Positions 17,074 to 25,937 of a stretch of DNA of 64,000 bases are shown here, in pieces. Both the position numbers and the translations under genes were made by a program. Position 1 is the first letter of the stretch; every line of letters starts with the position of its first letter. A model generated the notes under the pieces. The model saw only the letters and a list, made by a program, of their open reading frames with translations. It did not search any database and had not been told where the DNA came from. This DNA comes from Leucobacter sp. wl10. GTDB lineage: Bacteria; Actinomycetota; Actinomycetes; Actinomycetales; Microbacteriaceae. Location of the stretch: the NCBI RefSeq assembly GCF_003569785.1, contig NZ_KZ983999.1, forward strand, positions 1 through 64,000, given 5' to 3'.

Positions 17074-17086
17074 GTTGACGGACAAC
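17074..17086 (+). promoter_or_regulatory. Candidate GntR operator GTTGACGGACAAC upstream of transporter
   Basis: GTTG-ACGGA-CAAC is a 13-bp interrupted palindrome 72 bp before the transporter ATG. The core GTTGACGGACA also occurs in reverse orientation at 15236-15246 before lyase 1, and GTTGTCCG occurs in the dhaK promoter. Three related sites in one small cluster suggest a local regulon. Confidence 0.45.
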
Positions 17087-17157
17087 GGACGAGCGTCATA
17101 GGGTGGGTAGCCTACGGCTTCTACGCCCCGGTCCCATCGCATTAGAAAAGAACTTCA

Positions 17158-18522
17158 ATGGTGAACTCTTCCGATACCGCTTCCAGCTCGGCTTCGAAGA
17201 ATCGTCGCTATTACTGGAAGGCCACGATTTCTGGCCTGGCGGGTAATACCCTCGAGCTGTACGATTTTCTTCTCTACGGAACGGCAGCCTCGTTGTTCTT
17301 CCCGGCACTGTTCTTCCCGGGAGACGACCAGTTCGCAGCAACGCTTTCCAGCCTTGCTACATTCGCGATTGGGTTCCTCGTACGTCCCCTTGGTGGCCTG
17401 CTGATTGGCCGGTACGGAGATCGATACGGTCGAAAGAAGGCGCTGCTCTTCACTCTGTGGGTCATGGGAACCTGCACCATCGCGATTGGGCTGCTCCCGA
17501 CCTATGCCGTCGTTGGAGGACTCGCGCCGATACTGCTGATCCTCGTCCGAATCATCCAAGGTGTGGCCATGGGTGGCGAATGGGGAGGATCGATGGTCCT
17601 TGTCGCTGAGTCCGTACCCCAGAACCGACGCGGCTTCTACTCTGCTATCCCCAACCTTGGCGGGTTCATCTCGCAGCTTTTCGTAGCAGGTGCAGTCGCC
17701 CTGGTGCTACTCCTTCCCGAAGAGGCTCAGTTGAGCTGGGGATGGCGAGTCCCATTTATCGCTTCGCTGGTCGTGCTGATTGCAGGGCTCTGGATGCGTC
17801 GCAATTTGGTCGAAACGCCCGTCTTCGTAGAAAACAAGATCGCAGAAGAGACCGGCGCGATTCAGACCGCCAGCCGTGGCCCGATCGCCTCGCTATTCAT
17901 CGACCACTGGCGAGATATCATCCTCATGATCGGGCTCCGCTTCTCTGAGGGGCTTCCGTACTTCCTTCTGACAGTATTCGCAATCAGCTATGCGAAGTCG
18001 ATTGGCGTGAACGCGGCAGGAATGCAGACCTCGATCTTGATCATGGCCGTCATCGCAATCCCCGCGACTTGCTTCTACGGCTGGCTCTCGGACAAGATCG
18101 GACGGAGGCCCGTGTTCGCCATGGGGTCGGCGATCGTGGCGATAACGGCATTCCCTTTCTTCCTCGTGTTGAACACCGGTTCTTTCTGGCTGATCACGCT
18201 GGGCTACATCCTGGTGCTTAATCTCGGCCACAATCCAGTCGGCGCGGTGCAGCCGGCCCTCTTCTCGGAGATGTTCCCCTCACACAGCCGCTACAGCGCC
18301 GTGGCTGGTGCTCGTGAAATTGCTGGGATCATCACCGCCGGGCTGACGCCCTTCATCGCCGCCTTGCTCGCTGGACCTGATAGCACGCGTTGGTATCTCG
18401 TTGCCGCCTACGTAGTCCTTGGAGCGATTCTGTCTCTGATCGCCATCAAGATCGTCCCCGAGACACGCCATCGAGATCTCGGAAACGTGGGCGTCCGTCC
18501 CACCGAGAACACCGCAGCCTAA
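17158..18522 (+). CDS. MFS transporter, metabolite:H+ symporter (MHS) type
   Basis: The 454-aa protein has 12 predicted membrane segments. Hallmarks are GNTLELYDFLLYG in TM1, RPLGGLLIGRYGDRYGRKKAL between TM2 and TM3, and GVAMGGEWGGSMVLVAES in TM4-5, as in ShiA/ProP/KgtP-like symporters. It probably imports the acid processed by the adjacent lyases. It starts at ATG 17158 with a weak GAAAAGAAC upstream. Lyase 2 follows after 39 bp, so the two are likely co-transcribed, under the operator at 17074. Confidence 0.88.
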   Translation: MVNSSDTASSSASKNRRYYWKATISGLAGNTLELYDFLLYGTAASLFFPALFFPGDDQFAATLSSLATFAIGFLVRPLGGLLIGRYGDRYGRKKALLFTLWVMGTCTIAIGLLPTYAVVGGLAPILLILVRIIQGVAMGGEWGGSMVLVAESVPQNRRGFYSAIPNLGGFISQLFVAGAVALVLLLPEEAQLSWGWRVPFIASLVVLIAGLWMRRNLVETPVFVENKIAEETGAIQTASRGPIASLFIDHWRDIILMIGLRFSEGLPYFLLTVFAISYAKSIGVNAAGMQTSILIMAVIAIPATCFYGWLSDKIGRRPVFAMGSAIVAITAFPFFLVLNTGSFWLITLGYILVLNLGHNPVGAVQPALFSEMFPSHSRYSAVAGAREIAGIITAGLTPFIAALLAGPDSTRWYLVAAYVVLGAILSLIAIKIVPETRHRDLGNVGVRPTENTAA

Positions 18523-18561
18523 CTGTACAACCCTCACCACCAATCCTAAGGAGATCGTTCC

Positions 18562-19449
18562 ATGGCTTCCCACGTTGCTCCCCGGGGCCTTGTCGCTCCC
18601 GCGCTGACTCCCTTCACCGCTGATGGAGATATCGACTACGGCGTATACCGTGAGCAGGTCGCGTATCTGCTCGACCATGGGGTCCACGGCATTAGCCCTG
18701 GAGGATCCACAGGTGAAGGTGCCGTGATTGAAGATGATGAACTCGGACGGATGGTTGCGGAGGCTCGGGAGATCGCCGGGGACCGACCCGTAGTAGCTGG
18801 AGTTATCCGCTCTTCCACGAAGGCCGCTGTTCGGACAGCAAAGGTCGCACGGGATGCAGGCGCGACAGCACTAATGGTGACGCCGACGTTCTACAACGTC
18901 CTGGTTCCTGACGATGCTGGGAACGAGTCGTTCTACCGCGCCATTTCTGATGAAGTCGGGCTCCCCACGATCGTGTACAACGTCGTTCCTCAGAACGAGA
19001 TCAGCCCGCAGCTGTTCACGCGGCTCCTCGACATCGAACATATCGCCGGAGTGAAGCAGAGCGTCGGCGGGATCATGGCTATGTACGACATGCGCCTGAC
19101 AGCGCCGGAAGCAAAGGTCTACGCCGCAACCGATGAGATGCTGTTCAGCTGCTTTGAGCTGGGGGCCGATGGCGCCATCTCGGCAGTACTCTCCCTGCTC
19201 CCCGCCGAGTGCCGACGCCTCTGGGACGCTGCACAGGCAGGCGACCATCAGGCAGGCCAAGCCCTGCAAGACAAGATCTTCCCGATCTGGAAAGTCGTCC
19301 GAGGACCGCAGTTTCCCGCGCGCGTCAAGGCGGCGCTCGCCACCTTGGGAAGGGACCTGGGCGAAAGCCGCAGCCCGTCCTCACCGGTCCCCGAAGTCGT
19401 ACGTACGGCTCTGGAGAGTGCACTCGCGCCACTGCGAGACCTCGACTAA
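18562..19449 (+). CDS. DapA/NAL-superfamily lyase 2
   Basis: The 295-aa protein has GGSTGEG (47-53), Tyr139 in TIVYNVVP and the Schiff-base Lys165 in IAGVKQSVGG, so it is a catalytically complete DapA-fold lyase. TAAGGAG stands 10 nt before ATG 18562. It is only distantly similar to lyase 1, so the pair is not a recent duplication. Two such enzymes in one cluster suggest two successive or alternative C-C lyase/dehydratase steps, for example one aldolase and one dehydratase (inference). It lies directly behind the MHS transporter. Confidence 0.85.
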   Translation: MASHVAPRGLVAPALTPFTADGDIDYGVYREQVAYLLDHGVHGISPGGSTGEGAVIEDDELGRMVAEAREIAGDRPVVAGVIRSSTKAAVRTAKVARDAGATALMVTPTFYNVLVPDDAGNESFYRAISDEVGLPTIVYNVVPQNEISPQLFTRLLDIEHIAGVKQSVGGIMAMYDMRLTAPEAKVYAATDEMLFSCFELGADGAISAVLSLLPAECRRLWDAAQAGDHQAGQALQDKIFPIWKVVRGPQFPARVKAALATLGRDLGESRSPSSPVPEVVRTALESALAPLRDLD

Positions 19450-19898
<449 letters not shown>

Positions 19899-20231
19899 AT
19901 GGGATTCTTCCGCCGCCGGGCCGCTGAGCCCGATCCGCCTGCCGGTCCGACCCTGTTTGTCGCGGAGGTGCTGCAGCGTATCGGTGAGCATTACGGCGGC
20001 TTCGACACGATCGCGCCCCTCGCGCCGGATGCCGCAGGCCCGGGCATGGAGGTCACGATCCACATCGCCGGCCGCCCGGATCCAATACGGACGCCGTCCA
20101 TGCACGGTACCGGCATCGTGCGCACCGCCCGTGTCTTCGCGGACCGCACCGAGGTCTACGACGGAGAGCGGCTGATCGCGCGGTTCGACGATCTCACCAC
20201 CGCGCACGCGTTCGGCGCTCCGGGGTCATGA
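19899..20231 (+). CDS. Small hypothetical protein (110 aa)
   Basis: ATG 19899 starts MGFFRRRAAEPDPPAGPTLFVAEVLQRIGEHYGGFDTI... and ends near ARFDDLTTAHAFGAPGS. The open frame extends further 5' through the hexamer repeat, but that part has the composition of random high-GC frame, so I start here. No family is recognised. It is soluble, with no signal peptide or membrane helix. It is followed after 24 bp by another small gene whose family is often found in polymorphic-toxin or immunity contexts, so an immunity-type role is conceivable but unsupported. Confidence 0.5.
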   Translation: MGFFRRRAAEPDPPAGPTLFVAEVLQRIGEHYGGFDTIAPLAPDAAGPGMEVTIHIAGRPDPIRTPSMHGTGIVRTARVFADRTEVYDGERLIARFDDLTTAHAFGAPGS

Positions 20232-20255
20232 GCGCACAGGCGGAAGGCCGAGACG

Positions 20256-20573
20256 GTGCAGAGCACCCTGGCTGAGGTGCTGAGGACGGCGGCCGTGCTC
20301 CCCTGGGACCACGCTCTGTACGTATCGGCTGGTGCGGGAGCTCTCACCGAGGAAACGCCGGTGCTGGTCTGGGACGTCGATGATGTCGTGGATGACGGGA
20401 GCGATCTGCCGGCCGCGGCTCGCGCGCTTGGCTACGAGTACCTGATCGGCATCCAGGATGTGCGGGGCGTCGTCGAGAATGCCCGTGCACAGCGCCCGGC
20501 CCCGACCATCGCAGATCTGCTCGCTGCGTTGCGATACTACGTGGCCCACGACGCATTCATCAGCTGGAGGTGA
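20256..20573 (+). CDS. Small DUF7716-like protein (105 aa)
   Basis: GTG 20256 follows GGCGGAAGG. The sequence LAEVLRTAAVLPWDHALYVSAGA...TPVLVWDVDDVVDD...LGYEYLIGIQDVRGVVENA...LLAALRYYVAHDAFISWR matches my memory of the DUF7716 family (short acidic cytoplasmic proteins of unknown role). It is probably co-transcribed with the 110-aa gene just upstream. Function unknown. Confidence 0.55.
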   Translation: MQSTLAEVLRTAAVLPWDHALYVSAGAGALTEETPVLVWDVDDVVDDGSDLPAAARALGYEYLIGIQDVRGVVENARAQRPAPTIADLLAALRYYVAHDAFISWR

Positions 20574-20633
20574 CCTGCGGGCGGTGAATACGCCACCGAC
20601 AGCGAGTAGCGCCTGATCAACCGCGCTAGCTAG

Positions 20634-20929
20634 CTAGGGCACTGTCCGGCTCTCCGCATCAGAGGCCATCAGTTCCGCGAGGTCGTCGATCAGTAGATCG
20701 CGGTGCCGACGCAGGCCCTCCAGCACGGCGCCCCGGTCGGGGCAGTCTTCTGGGACTTCCAGGAACCCGCCCGTCGTGAGGTCGATAAGGACTATCTGCT
20801 GGCTGGGTGTGATCGTGACGCCGCCGGGTACCACATCGGGTTCGCGTACGAGACGGATCGAGGTGATCTCGGGCCAGGGCGTGACCCGCCGTTGTTCTCG
20901 GCGCCTCGCCCGCTGATGCGGCGCTCCAT
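20634..20929 (-). pseudogene. Frameshifted small gene (C-terminal frame TPWPEITSIRLV...)
   Basis: ATG 20929 opens MERRISGRGAENNGG, after which the plausible protein continues only in another frame as TPWPEITSIRLVREPDVVPGGVTITPSQQIVLIDLTTGG...LLIDDLAELMASDAESRTVP to the stop at 20634. One frameshift near 20885-20890 would join them. The ATG overlaps the stop of the upstream fragment (TGATG), as in a coupled gene pair. The family is unknown; the repaired protein would be ~98 aa. Confidence 0.4.
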
Positions 20930-21188
20930 CAGCACTGCTCGTCGCCTTCGGCCGTGTCGTTCGGGGCGGCGACGATGTTCCGCAGCACCTCCAGTGCGAG
21001 CGGGGCCGGCTCGCCGCAATCCGGACCCTTTGGGCTCTCATCTCCTCGTCGATGACTGCTCGACCGGACCGAATGCGGTCTCTGACGTCCAGGAGTCCGG
21101 TGCCGGTGAATGAGCGCACCGCGCGCAGCACATTCATCCTCGTCTCCTCCCGGCTCAGGACGGCGAGGACCCGCGGGGACTCGTTCAC
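20929..21188 (-). pseudogene. Frameshifted gene with ribosomal-L7/L12-like C-terminal helix pair
   Basis: GTG 21188 follows GGGAG and reads VNESPRVLAVLSREETRMNVLRAVRSFTGTGLLDVRDRI..., the pattern of the small L7/L12-C-like proteins of actinobacteria (AVRAVTGLGL.EAK). Near 21010-21035 the frame changes, and the sensible continuation GEPAPLALEVLRNIVAAPNDTAEGDEQC lies one frame over, ending at 20929. With the next gene this makes two frameshifts within 200 bp, so either real decay or local sequence errors. Confidence 0.4.
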
Positions 21189-21419
21189 GGGTCGGCTCCC
21201 CTGAGCGGGATCGGAGGGAGCGCGATATCGGGAGAGAAGGGTGTGAAACGCTTTTGAACCGCGGGGGATGCCCGCAGCGCGTTCAGGGCGCTCTCCGGGT
21301 TCGCCGCATCGGAGCGGCACCCGGTATCAAGAGTTCCGAGCCAGTCGTATGAGTACTTCCCTGTGGTGTGGCCGTCGGTGTGGGGCATCAAGTGGTGGTG
21401 ACGCCCCACACCGCAGAGG

Positions 21420-21887
21420 TCACTCGGCGCTGTAGGCTGCCTGGACATCCAGAACCCAGGTCACTCCGAAACGGTCGGTCAGCATTCCGAAGCCCGGGGC
21501 CCAGTCGGAGGCGGCCAGGGGTTCGATGATCGACGCGCCCGATGCGAGCTTGGACCAGTAGCCCTCGACTTCTTCCAGGCTGGTGCCACGCACCGAGACG
21601 AAGAACGGCTGGTCGGTGACGGTCGTACCGTTCTCGCGGCGAGTCGATCCGGTGGCTGCGAGCGAACCGCCCTGAGAGCCGGGGATGTCGTAGCCCATCA
21701 CGCGGAACCCGTTGTCGGAGGCCACGAGACCAAAGACGACGTGATCGGCACCGGGGATCTCCTTCGGCATGCCCAGGTCGCCGTAGGTGGAAATGATGAG
21801 CTCGCCGCCGAAGACGGACTGGTAGAACCCCAGCGCTGCTCGGGCATCGCCCGTGAAGTTCAGATGGGTGGTCGTGGTGAGGGTCAT
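21420..21887 (-). CDS. PhnB-like VOC (glyoxalase-fold) protein
   Basis: The 155-aa protein starts TTTTHLNFTGDARAALGFYQSVFGGEL, then ADHVVFGLVASDNGFRVMGYD and, at the C-terminus, FGMLTDRFGVTWVLDVQA, the PhnB/3-demethylubiquinone-methyltransferase-like VOC family. I start at ATG 21887 because GGGAGAG lies just upstream. Members of this family are often of unknown substrate; some give resistance or act in catabolism. The gene is divergent from a WYL-type YafY regulator, a pairing common in actinobacteria, and is probably controlled by it. Confidence 0.85.
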   Translation of the reverse strand: MTLTTTTHLNFTGDARAALGFYQSVFGGELIISTYGDLGMPKEIPGADHVVFGLVASDNGFRVMGYDIPGSQGGSLAATGSTRRENGTTVTDQPFFVSVRGTSLEEVEGYWSKLASGASIIEPLAASDWAPGFGMLTDRFGVTWVLDVQAAYSAE

Positions 21888-21952
21888 GTTCTCTCCCGGA
21901 GATGCTGCCGGGGCGTCTCCCCGGTCACCACTCACTCTTCCAGTCTAGTAGG

Positions 21953-21974
21953 TCAGATATTGTCCTAGATCTGA
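21953..21974. promoter_or_regulatory. Palindromic operator candidate between VOC gene and WYL regulator
   Basis: TCAGAT (21953-21958) and ATCTGA (21969-21974) are perfect inverted repeats 10 bp apart, in an AT-rich island between two divergent genes. It lies 16 bp before the regulator ATG and 66 bp before the VOC start, suitable for repressing both. Autoregulation by the WYL protein is inferred. Confidence 0.45.
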
Positions 21975-21989
21975 AGTAGTCTTGTGATC

Positions 21990-23003
21990 ATGACCTCGGC
22001 TACCTCGCGCTTATTGCAGCTGTTGTCGCTGCTGCAAGCTAGACGTGACTGGCCAGGTTCGGTTCTCGCTGACCGACTCGGTATCAGCCAGCGGACGGTT
22101 CGGCGCGATGTCGACCGGCTCCGGGAGATGGGTTACAACATCCAGGCGACGATGGGGCCAGTCGGCGGCTACCGCATGGATGCTGGTGATGAGTGCCCGC
22201 CCTTGCTGTTCGATGATGACCAGGTGATCGCCCTGGCGGTTGCTCTCCAAGCTGCTGCCGTTACGGGGGCAGGTATCGAGGAAGCCGCGGTGCGTGCCCT
22301 CGCGACGGTTCGGCAGGTTATGCCGTCTCGTCTGCGACATCGCCTTGATGCGCTCAACTTCACTCCTGTGCCAGGAGGGCCAGGGGACGAGCCGACCAGA
22401 TTCGTCCAGCCCGAAACGCTGCTCGCGATCTCGGCGGCGAACCGTGCGCAGGAAGTCTTGCGCTTCGCCTACGCCCGCCGAGCAGGTGAGGTTCAGGAAC
22501 CTGCCCCACGCCATCGCGTCGAACCCCATCACCTCGTTGTGTCACGGGGACGCTGGTACCTCGTGGCCTGGAGTCTCGACCAGGACGAGTGGCGCATCTT
22601 TCGCGCTGACCGGATTACGCCGAGCATCCCTACAGGGCCACGATTCGCGCGGCGCGAGGTTCCAGGTGGTGACGTCGCCGAGTACATCTCGGCCCGCTTC
22701 AAAGGGTCGTCTGAGCACAATCGCTGGCCGTGTACCGGGAAGGTTATTCTCCACTTGCCAGCGAAGAGTGTGGTGCCGTTCGCAGGCGATGGGGTTGTTG
22801 AAGTCCTCTCGGATGGCAGGTGCAGCCTCGAGGCCGGTTCCTGGTCGTGGGTTGCGCTGGCTGCGGCTCTGTGTCGTTTCGACTGCGAGATCAGCGTGGT
22901 TGGGCCACCTGAACTTGCTCAAGCGTTCGCCGTGCTCGCAGAACGCAGCGCCGTCGCCGCCAGAACTCCGCAGACTCAAGGCTCCTCACGAGCCTCTGTC
23001 TAG
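21990..23003 (+). CDS. YafY-type HTH/WYL-domain transcriptional regulator
   Basis: The 337-aa protein has an N-terminal HTH_11 domain (TSRLLQLLSLLQARRDWPGSVLADRLGISQRTVRRDVDRLREMGY) and a WYL domain (VEPHHLVVSRGRWYLVAWSLDQDEWRIFRADRI) in the middle, then a WCX-like C-terminus. ATG 21990 is preferred; GTG 21984 is possible. The start is close to the presumed promoter, so the message may be leaderless. WYL regulators sense small ligands or single-stranded nucleic acid; here control of the divergent VOC gene is likely. Confidence 0.88.
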   Translation: MTSATSRLLQLLSLLQARRDWPGSVLADRLGISQRTVRRDVDRLREMGYNIQATMGPVGGYRMDAGDECPPLLFDDDQVIALAVALQAAAVTGAGIEEAAVRALATVRQVMPSRLRHRLDALNFTPVPGGPGDEPTRFVQPETLLAISAANRAQEVLRFAYARRAGEVQEPAPRHRVEPHHLVVSRGRWYLVAWSLDQDEWRIFRADRITPSIPTGPRFARREVPGGDVAEYISARFKGSSEHNRWPCTGKVILHLPAKSVVPFAGDGVVEVLSDGRCSLEAGSWSWVALAAALCRFDCEISVVGPPELAQAFAVLAERSAVAARTPQTQGSSRASV

Positions 23004-23060
23004 AACCAGACTCGGATACTCTCACTTGCGGGCTGAGCTGTTCGCCGATCTCACGGACGT

Positions 23061-23408
23061 GTGCGTGCCAACGCTCGGCCTCGCCTCGGCCTGCTTCACT
23101 GCGGTGCCTCGATTTTCCCCCACACGTCTGGTGCCACGGTGCCGAACAGACATCGCCCGCGTGCGGTCGAGCTCATCGGTGAGCTCTCCGTGGCAAGTGC
23201 GCGGTTCCGCTCGCTGTGGGCGAGACACGACGTGCGCCCCCTGCTGGGCAACACCACGACCGTGCACCATCCCTCGGTGGGGACGCTCCAGCTGCACCGC
23301 GAGAAGCTCCCCGTCGACGGGCTCCTCCTCGTCGTGTACTACCCGGACGAGGCCGGTGAGAGCGCCGAGAAGCTCCATCTCCTCCGGCTCTCCGCTCAAC
23401 CGGTCTGA
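23061..23408 (+). pseudogene. C-terminal fragment of an MmyB/XRE-type regulator
   Basis: The reading VELIGELSVASARFRSLWARHDVR...TTTVHHPSVGTLQLHREKLPVDGLLLVVYYPDEAGESAEKLHLL is the end of the MmyB-like ligand-binding domain found in XRE-family regulators (SERFR.LWARHDVR...HP.VG.L.L....LP). The N-terminal HTH and most of the ligand domain are absent; the sequence before ~23140 is not family-like. It lies downstream of the WYL gene and before a flavodoxin-like reductase, a gene type such regulators often control, so a larger unit was probably lost. Confidence 0.65.
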
Positions 23409-23527
23409 TCCGGCCCGGATTGACGCGGACGAGAACCGCCGGGCCGCCGTGGCCACGCGGGGACAGCGCGCCCGCCCGGGTGCGAAGGCGGGACCCGCTG
23501 TGGGGTCGCTGAGGCACGAACCGGGTC

Positions 23528-24139
23528 TCAGGCTGCGGAGTAGCCCTCCTGCTTCAGCATCCTGGCGAGGTGCACGGCGTTCGAGGCGGCCGTCGACAAC
23601 GACTGGGCGACCTTTTCCGGGGTCTCCGGCAGGTCGCGGTAGTCGGTGGTCTGCATCGCCTCGCCGTTCCAGTACACCGAGCCCTGGGCGGGGACGGTGA
23701 AGCCGACGTCGTTCAACGACTGGAAGAGGATCGCCGCGATGTGGTGGGCGCCGTCCTCATTGCCGACGACCACGGCCAGCGCGACCTTGTCGAAGAGGAT
23801 CGGCCGACCCCGGTCGTCGGTCTCGCTGAGTTCGGCGTCGAGGCGCTCCAGCACGCGCTGCGCGACGCTGGAGTGCTGGCCCAGCCAGGTCGGCGTCGCG
23901 AACACCAGGATGTCTGCGGCCAGCACCTGCTCCCGCAGCGACGGCCACTCGTCGCCGTCGCCCATGTCGGTCTGCACGCCGGGCCGGAGATCGTGGTCGA
24001 CGGCGCGGATGCTGCTGACGGCGACCCGATGCGCTGTCAGGGCGTCCAGCAGCTGCCCGCCGAGCGCATCGGTGCTCGAGGGCTCCGGTGACGGCTTCAA
24101 GGTGCAGTTGATCAGAAGTGCGCTGAGCTGTTCATCCAT
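23528..24139 (-). CDS. NAD(P)H-dependent FMN reductase / flavodoxin-like protein
   Basis: The 203-aa protein begins SALLINCTLKPSPEPSSTD, the phosphate-binding loop of the flavodoxin-like fold. It has ADILVFATPTWLGQHSSVAQRVLERLDAE (the FMN-ring loop) and LAVVVGNEDGAHH further on. It likely reduces quinones, nitro compounds or azo dyes with NAD(P)H, or acts as a WrbA-like protein. It is transcribed alone; the 266 bp upstream hold no recognisable gene. Confidence 0.82.
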   Translation of the reverse strand: MDEQLSALLINCTLKPSPEPSSTDALGGQLLDALTAHRVAVSSIRAVDHDLRPGVQTDMGDGDEWPSLREQVLAADILVFATPTWLGQHSSVAQRVLERLDAELSETDDRGRPILFDKVALAVVVGNEDGAHHIAAILFQSLNDVGFTVPAQGSVYWNGEAMQTTDYRDLPETPEKVAQSLSTAASNAVHLARMLKQEGYSAA

Positions 24140-24405
24140 GTCAGCACACGATACGCGGCGCGGTGTCGGGTGCAGAGGGGTTCCGTCGTCGGCCGCGATG
24201 CGCTAGCTAGGGCCGGCATTGGCGCGCGGTCCGGATCCGTCCGTCGATCCCTCCGCGGCTCGGATGCGACGACGCCCGGCTCTTCCTCTGCGACGCTCTC
24301 CGGCTCATCGCCGACGACGAGTCTCACCTGATTCCACGTGGAACTCGGCCGCTCGAGCCTCTGCCGAGTGCTCGGTTCGAGTCCGGCCGGTTGCCCCTGG
24401 ACGGG

Positions 24406-25806
24406 CTATCGCCGAGGCAAGGGCATCGGTCCGCCGAGCCCCGCGATGGCAGCGGTTAAGAGGTGGAATGCGGCGAAGACCATCAGGGGGCCGTATACGA
24501 GCCAGTTCGTCGGGAGCCCGAGAAGCGCGGGAGCGGCCATCGCGCCGCTCGCAGCCGCAACACCGAGTGCGGCAGCCATCTGCCGTGCCGTGCCGTCCAG
24601 ACTCGTCGCATCACCGAGATTCGCCTGCGGCACCGCGGCGAAGCCGACGGTCTGCGTCGCCATAGTTGAGACGAACGACGATGCGCCGAGGAGCGCCCAT
24701 CCCGCCACGATGACGGGAACCGAATGTGCCCCGTACCCGATCAGGATGATGCCGAGGCACGCAATCATCAGGAGCTGAGAGAGCGCGATCGAGCGCCGGG
24801 CGCCGAGCCTCGTGATCAGGGGGTAGGCGAGCGGGCCGGTGAAGATGAGCCCGATCGCGCCACCGACACCCACGACGCCGGCCTGCGTCGCGCTGAGACC
24901 GAGAACCACCTGAAGCAGGATGGGGTTGGCGAAGCCGAACCCGACGAACCCGACTGAGCTGAGCGAACGCATGAGGATGCTCCGGGAGAACAGCCGCCGT
25001 CCGAGGAGACGCAGGTCGAGGAATGCCGTGTGCCCCTTCCGGCGTTCCCAGGGCACGAGGACGCCGAACCCAACGATGCTGACCGCGAAGCCCACCGCCC
25101 CGATCCAGGCCGGAGTGCTCCCGTTGAGAGAATCGAGAGCATACGCGAAGACTCCGAAGACGATGAGCGTGAGAATCGCACCGGGAACGTCCAAGGCTCG
25201 CACCGCTCGTTCGCTGGTCTCTCTGTTGAGGAAGGTCATTGCTGCTGCGACCAGGGCCAGGGGGAGGTTGACGATGAATATCCATCGCCAGCTCAAGGCG
25301 TCGGTGAGATAACCGCCGAGCAGCGGGCCCAGCGCGGGTGCCGCGGCGATCGGGACGCTCAGGATGGTGTTGGCGCGAAGCCGGTCCTCAGGCGGGAATG
25401 CACGTGCGACAACCGACATCGCCAGCGGGGCCAGCCCGCCGGTTCCGAGCCCCTGAACCACCCGCCCGATCACGAGGACGCCGATCGTGCCGGCAGCAGC
25501 GCTGACAACCGATCCCACTGCGAGAAGTAGGAGGCCGGAGCGCAGCAGCCGCAGCGTTCCCACCCGCTCGCCGAGCCATCCAGACATGGGAATTATGGCG
25601 GCCGCCGCCACCAGGAACCCGATGTTGATGAGCGCGGTCTGGCTCACGGGAACCGCGAGTTCACGACTCATGGACGCCAGAGCGGTATTGATTCCGGCGC
25701 TATCGATGATGGTCAGGACCTGGCAAGGAATGTACAGCCCGATCGCGGCCCATTGGCTTCTGGTGAATTTCGGCGCGTCCGCCCCTCCCACCGCGCCTCG
25801 CAGCAT
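24406..25806 (-). CDS. DHA2-family MFS drug efflux transporter
   Basis: The 466-aa protein has about 14 predicted membrane segments. It shows INIGFLVAAAAIIPMSGWLGERVG (TM2-3 loop) and motif C-like GRVVQGLGTGGLAPLAMS and ALGPLLGGYLTDALSWRWIFIVNLPL, the signature of EmrB/QacA-type DHA2 antiporters. I start at ATG 25806, 5 nt after GAGGAG; earlier start codons lack this. It is divergent from the carboxylesterase gene across an AT-rich region. It could export toxic aromatic or ester compounds (inference). Confidence 0.88.
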   Translation of the reverse strand: MLRGAVGGADAPKFTRSQWAAIGLYIPCQVLTIIDSAGINTALASMSRELAVPVSQTALINIGFLVAAAAIIPMSGWLGERVGTLRLLRSGLLLLAVGSVVSAAAGTIGVLVIGRVVQGLGTGGLAPLAMSVVARAFPPEDRLRANTILSVPIAAAPALGPLLGGYLTDALSWRWIFIVNLPLALVAAAMTFLNRETSERAVRALDVPGAILTLIVFGVFAYALDSLNGSTPAWIGAVGFAVSIVGFGVLVPWERRKGHTAFLDLRLLGRRLFSRSILMRSLSSVGFVGFGFANPILLQVVLGLSATQAGVVGVGGAIGLIFTGPLAYPLITRLGARRSIALSQLLMIACLGIILIGYGAHSVPVIVAGWALLGASSFVSTMATQTVGFAAVPQANLGDATSLDGTARQMAAALGVAAASGAMAAPALLGLPTNWLVYGPLMVFAAFHLLTAAIAGLGGPMPLPRR

Positions 25807-25937
25807 GACCGCTCCTCGCGTCGAGTTCTCTAAATATAAAATAATTATATCTATCTGTGGACAAGGTGCGCGCACAGAACTACTCTTGCCATTGAGGGAC
25901 ACTGTGAGCCGGTTTCTGAGACGAGGGAGTCTGAGAG
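25807..25937. promoter_or_regulatory. AT-rich divergent promoter region
   Basis: Between the efflux gene and the esterase gene lies an unusually AT-rich run (TAAATATAAAATAATTATAT, about 25831-25850) in otherwise >65 % GC sequence. It offers several -10-like hexamers for both directions. No clear inverted repeat longer than 5 bp was found. Confidence 0.4.
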
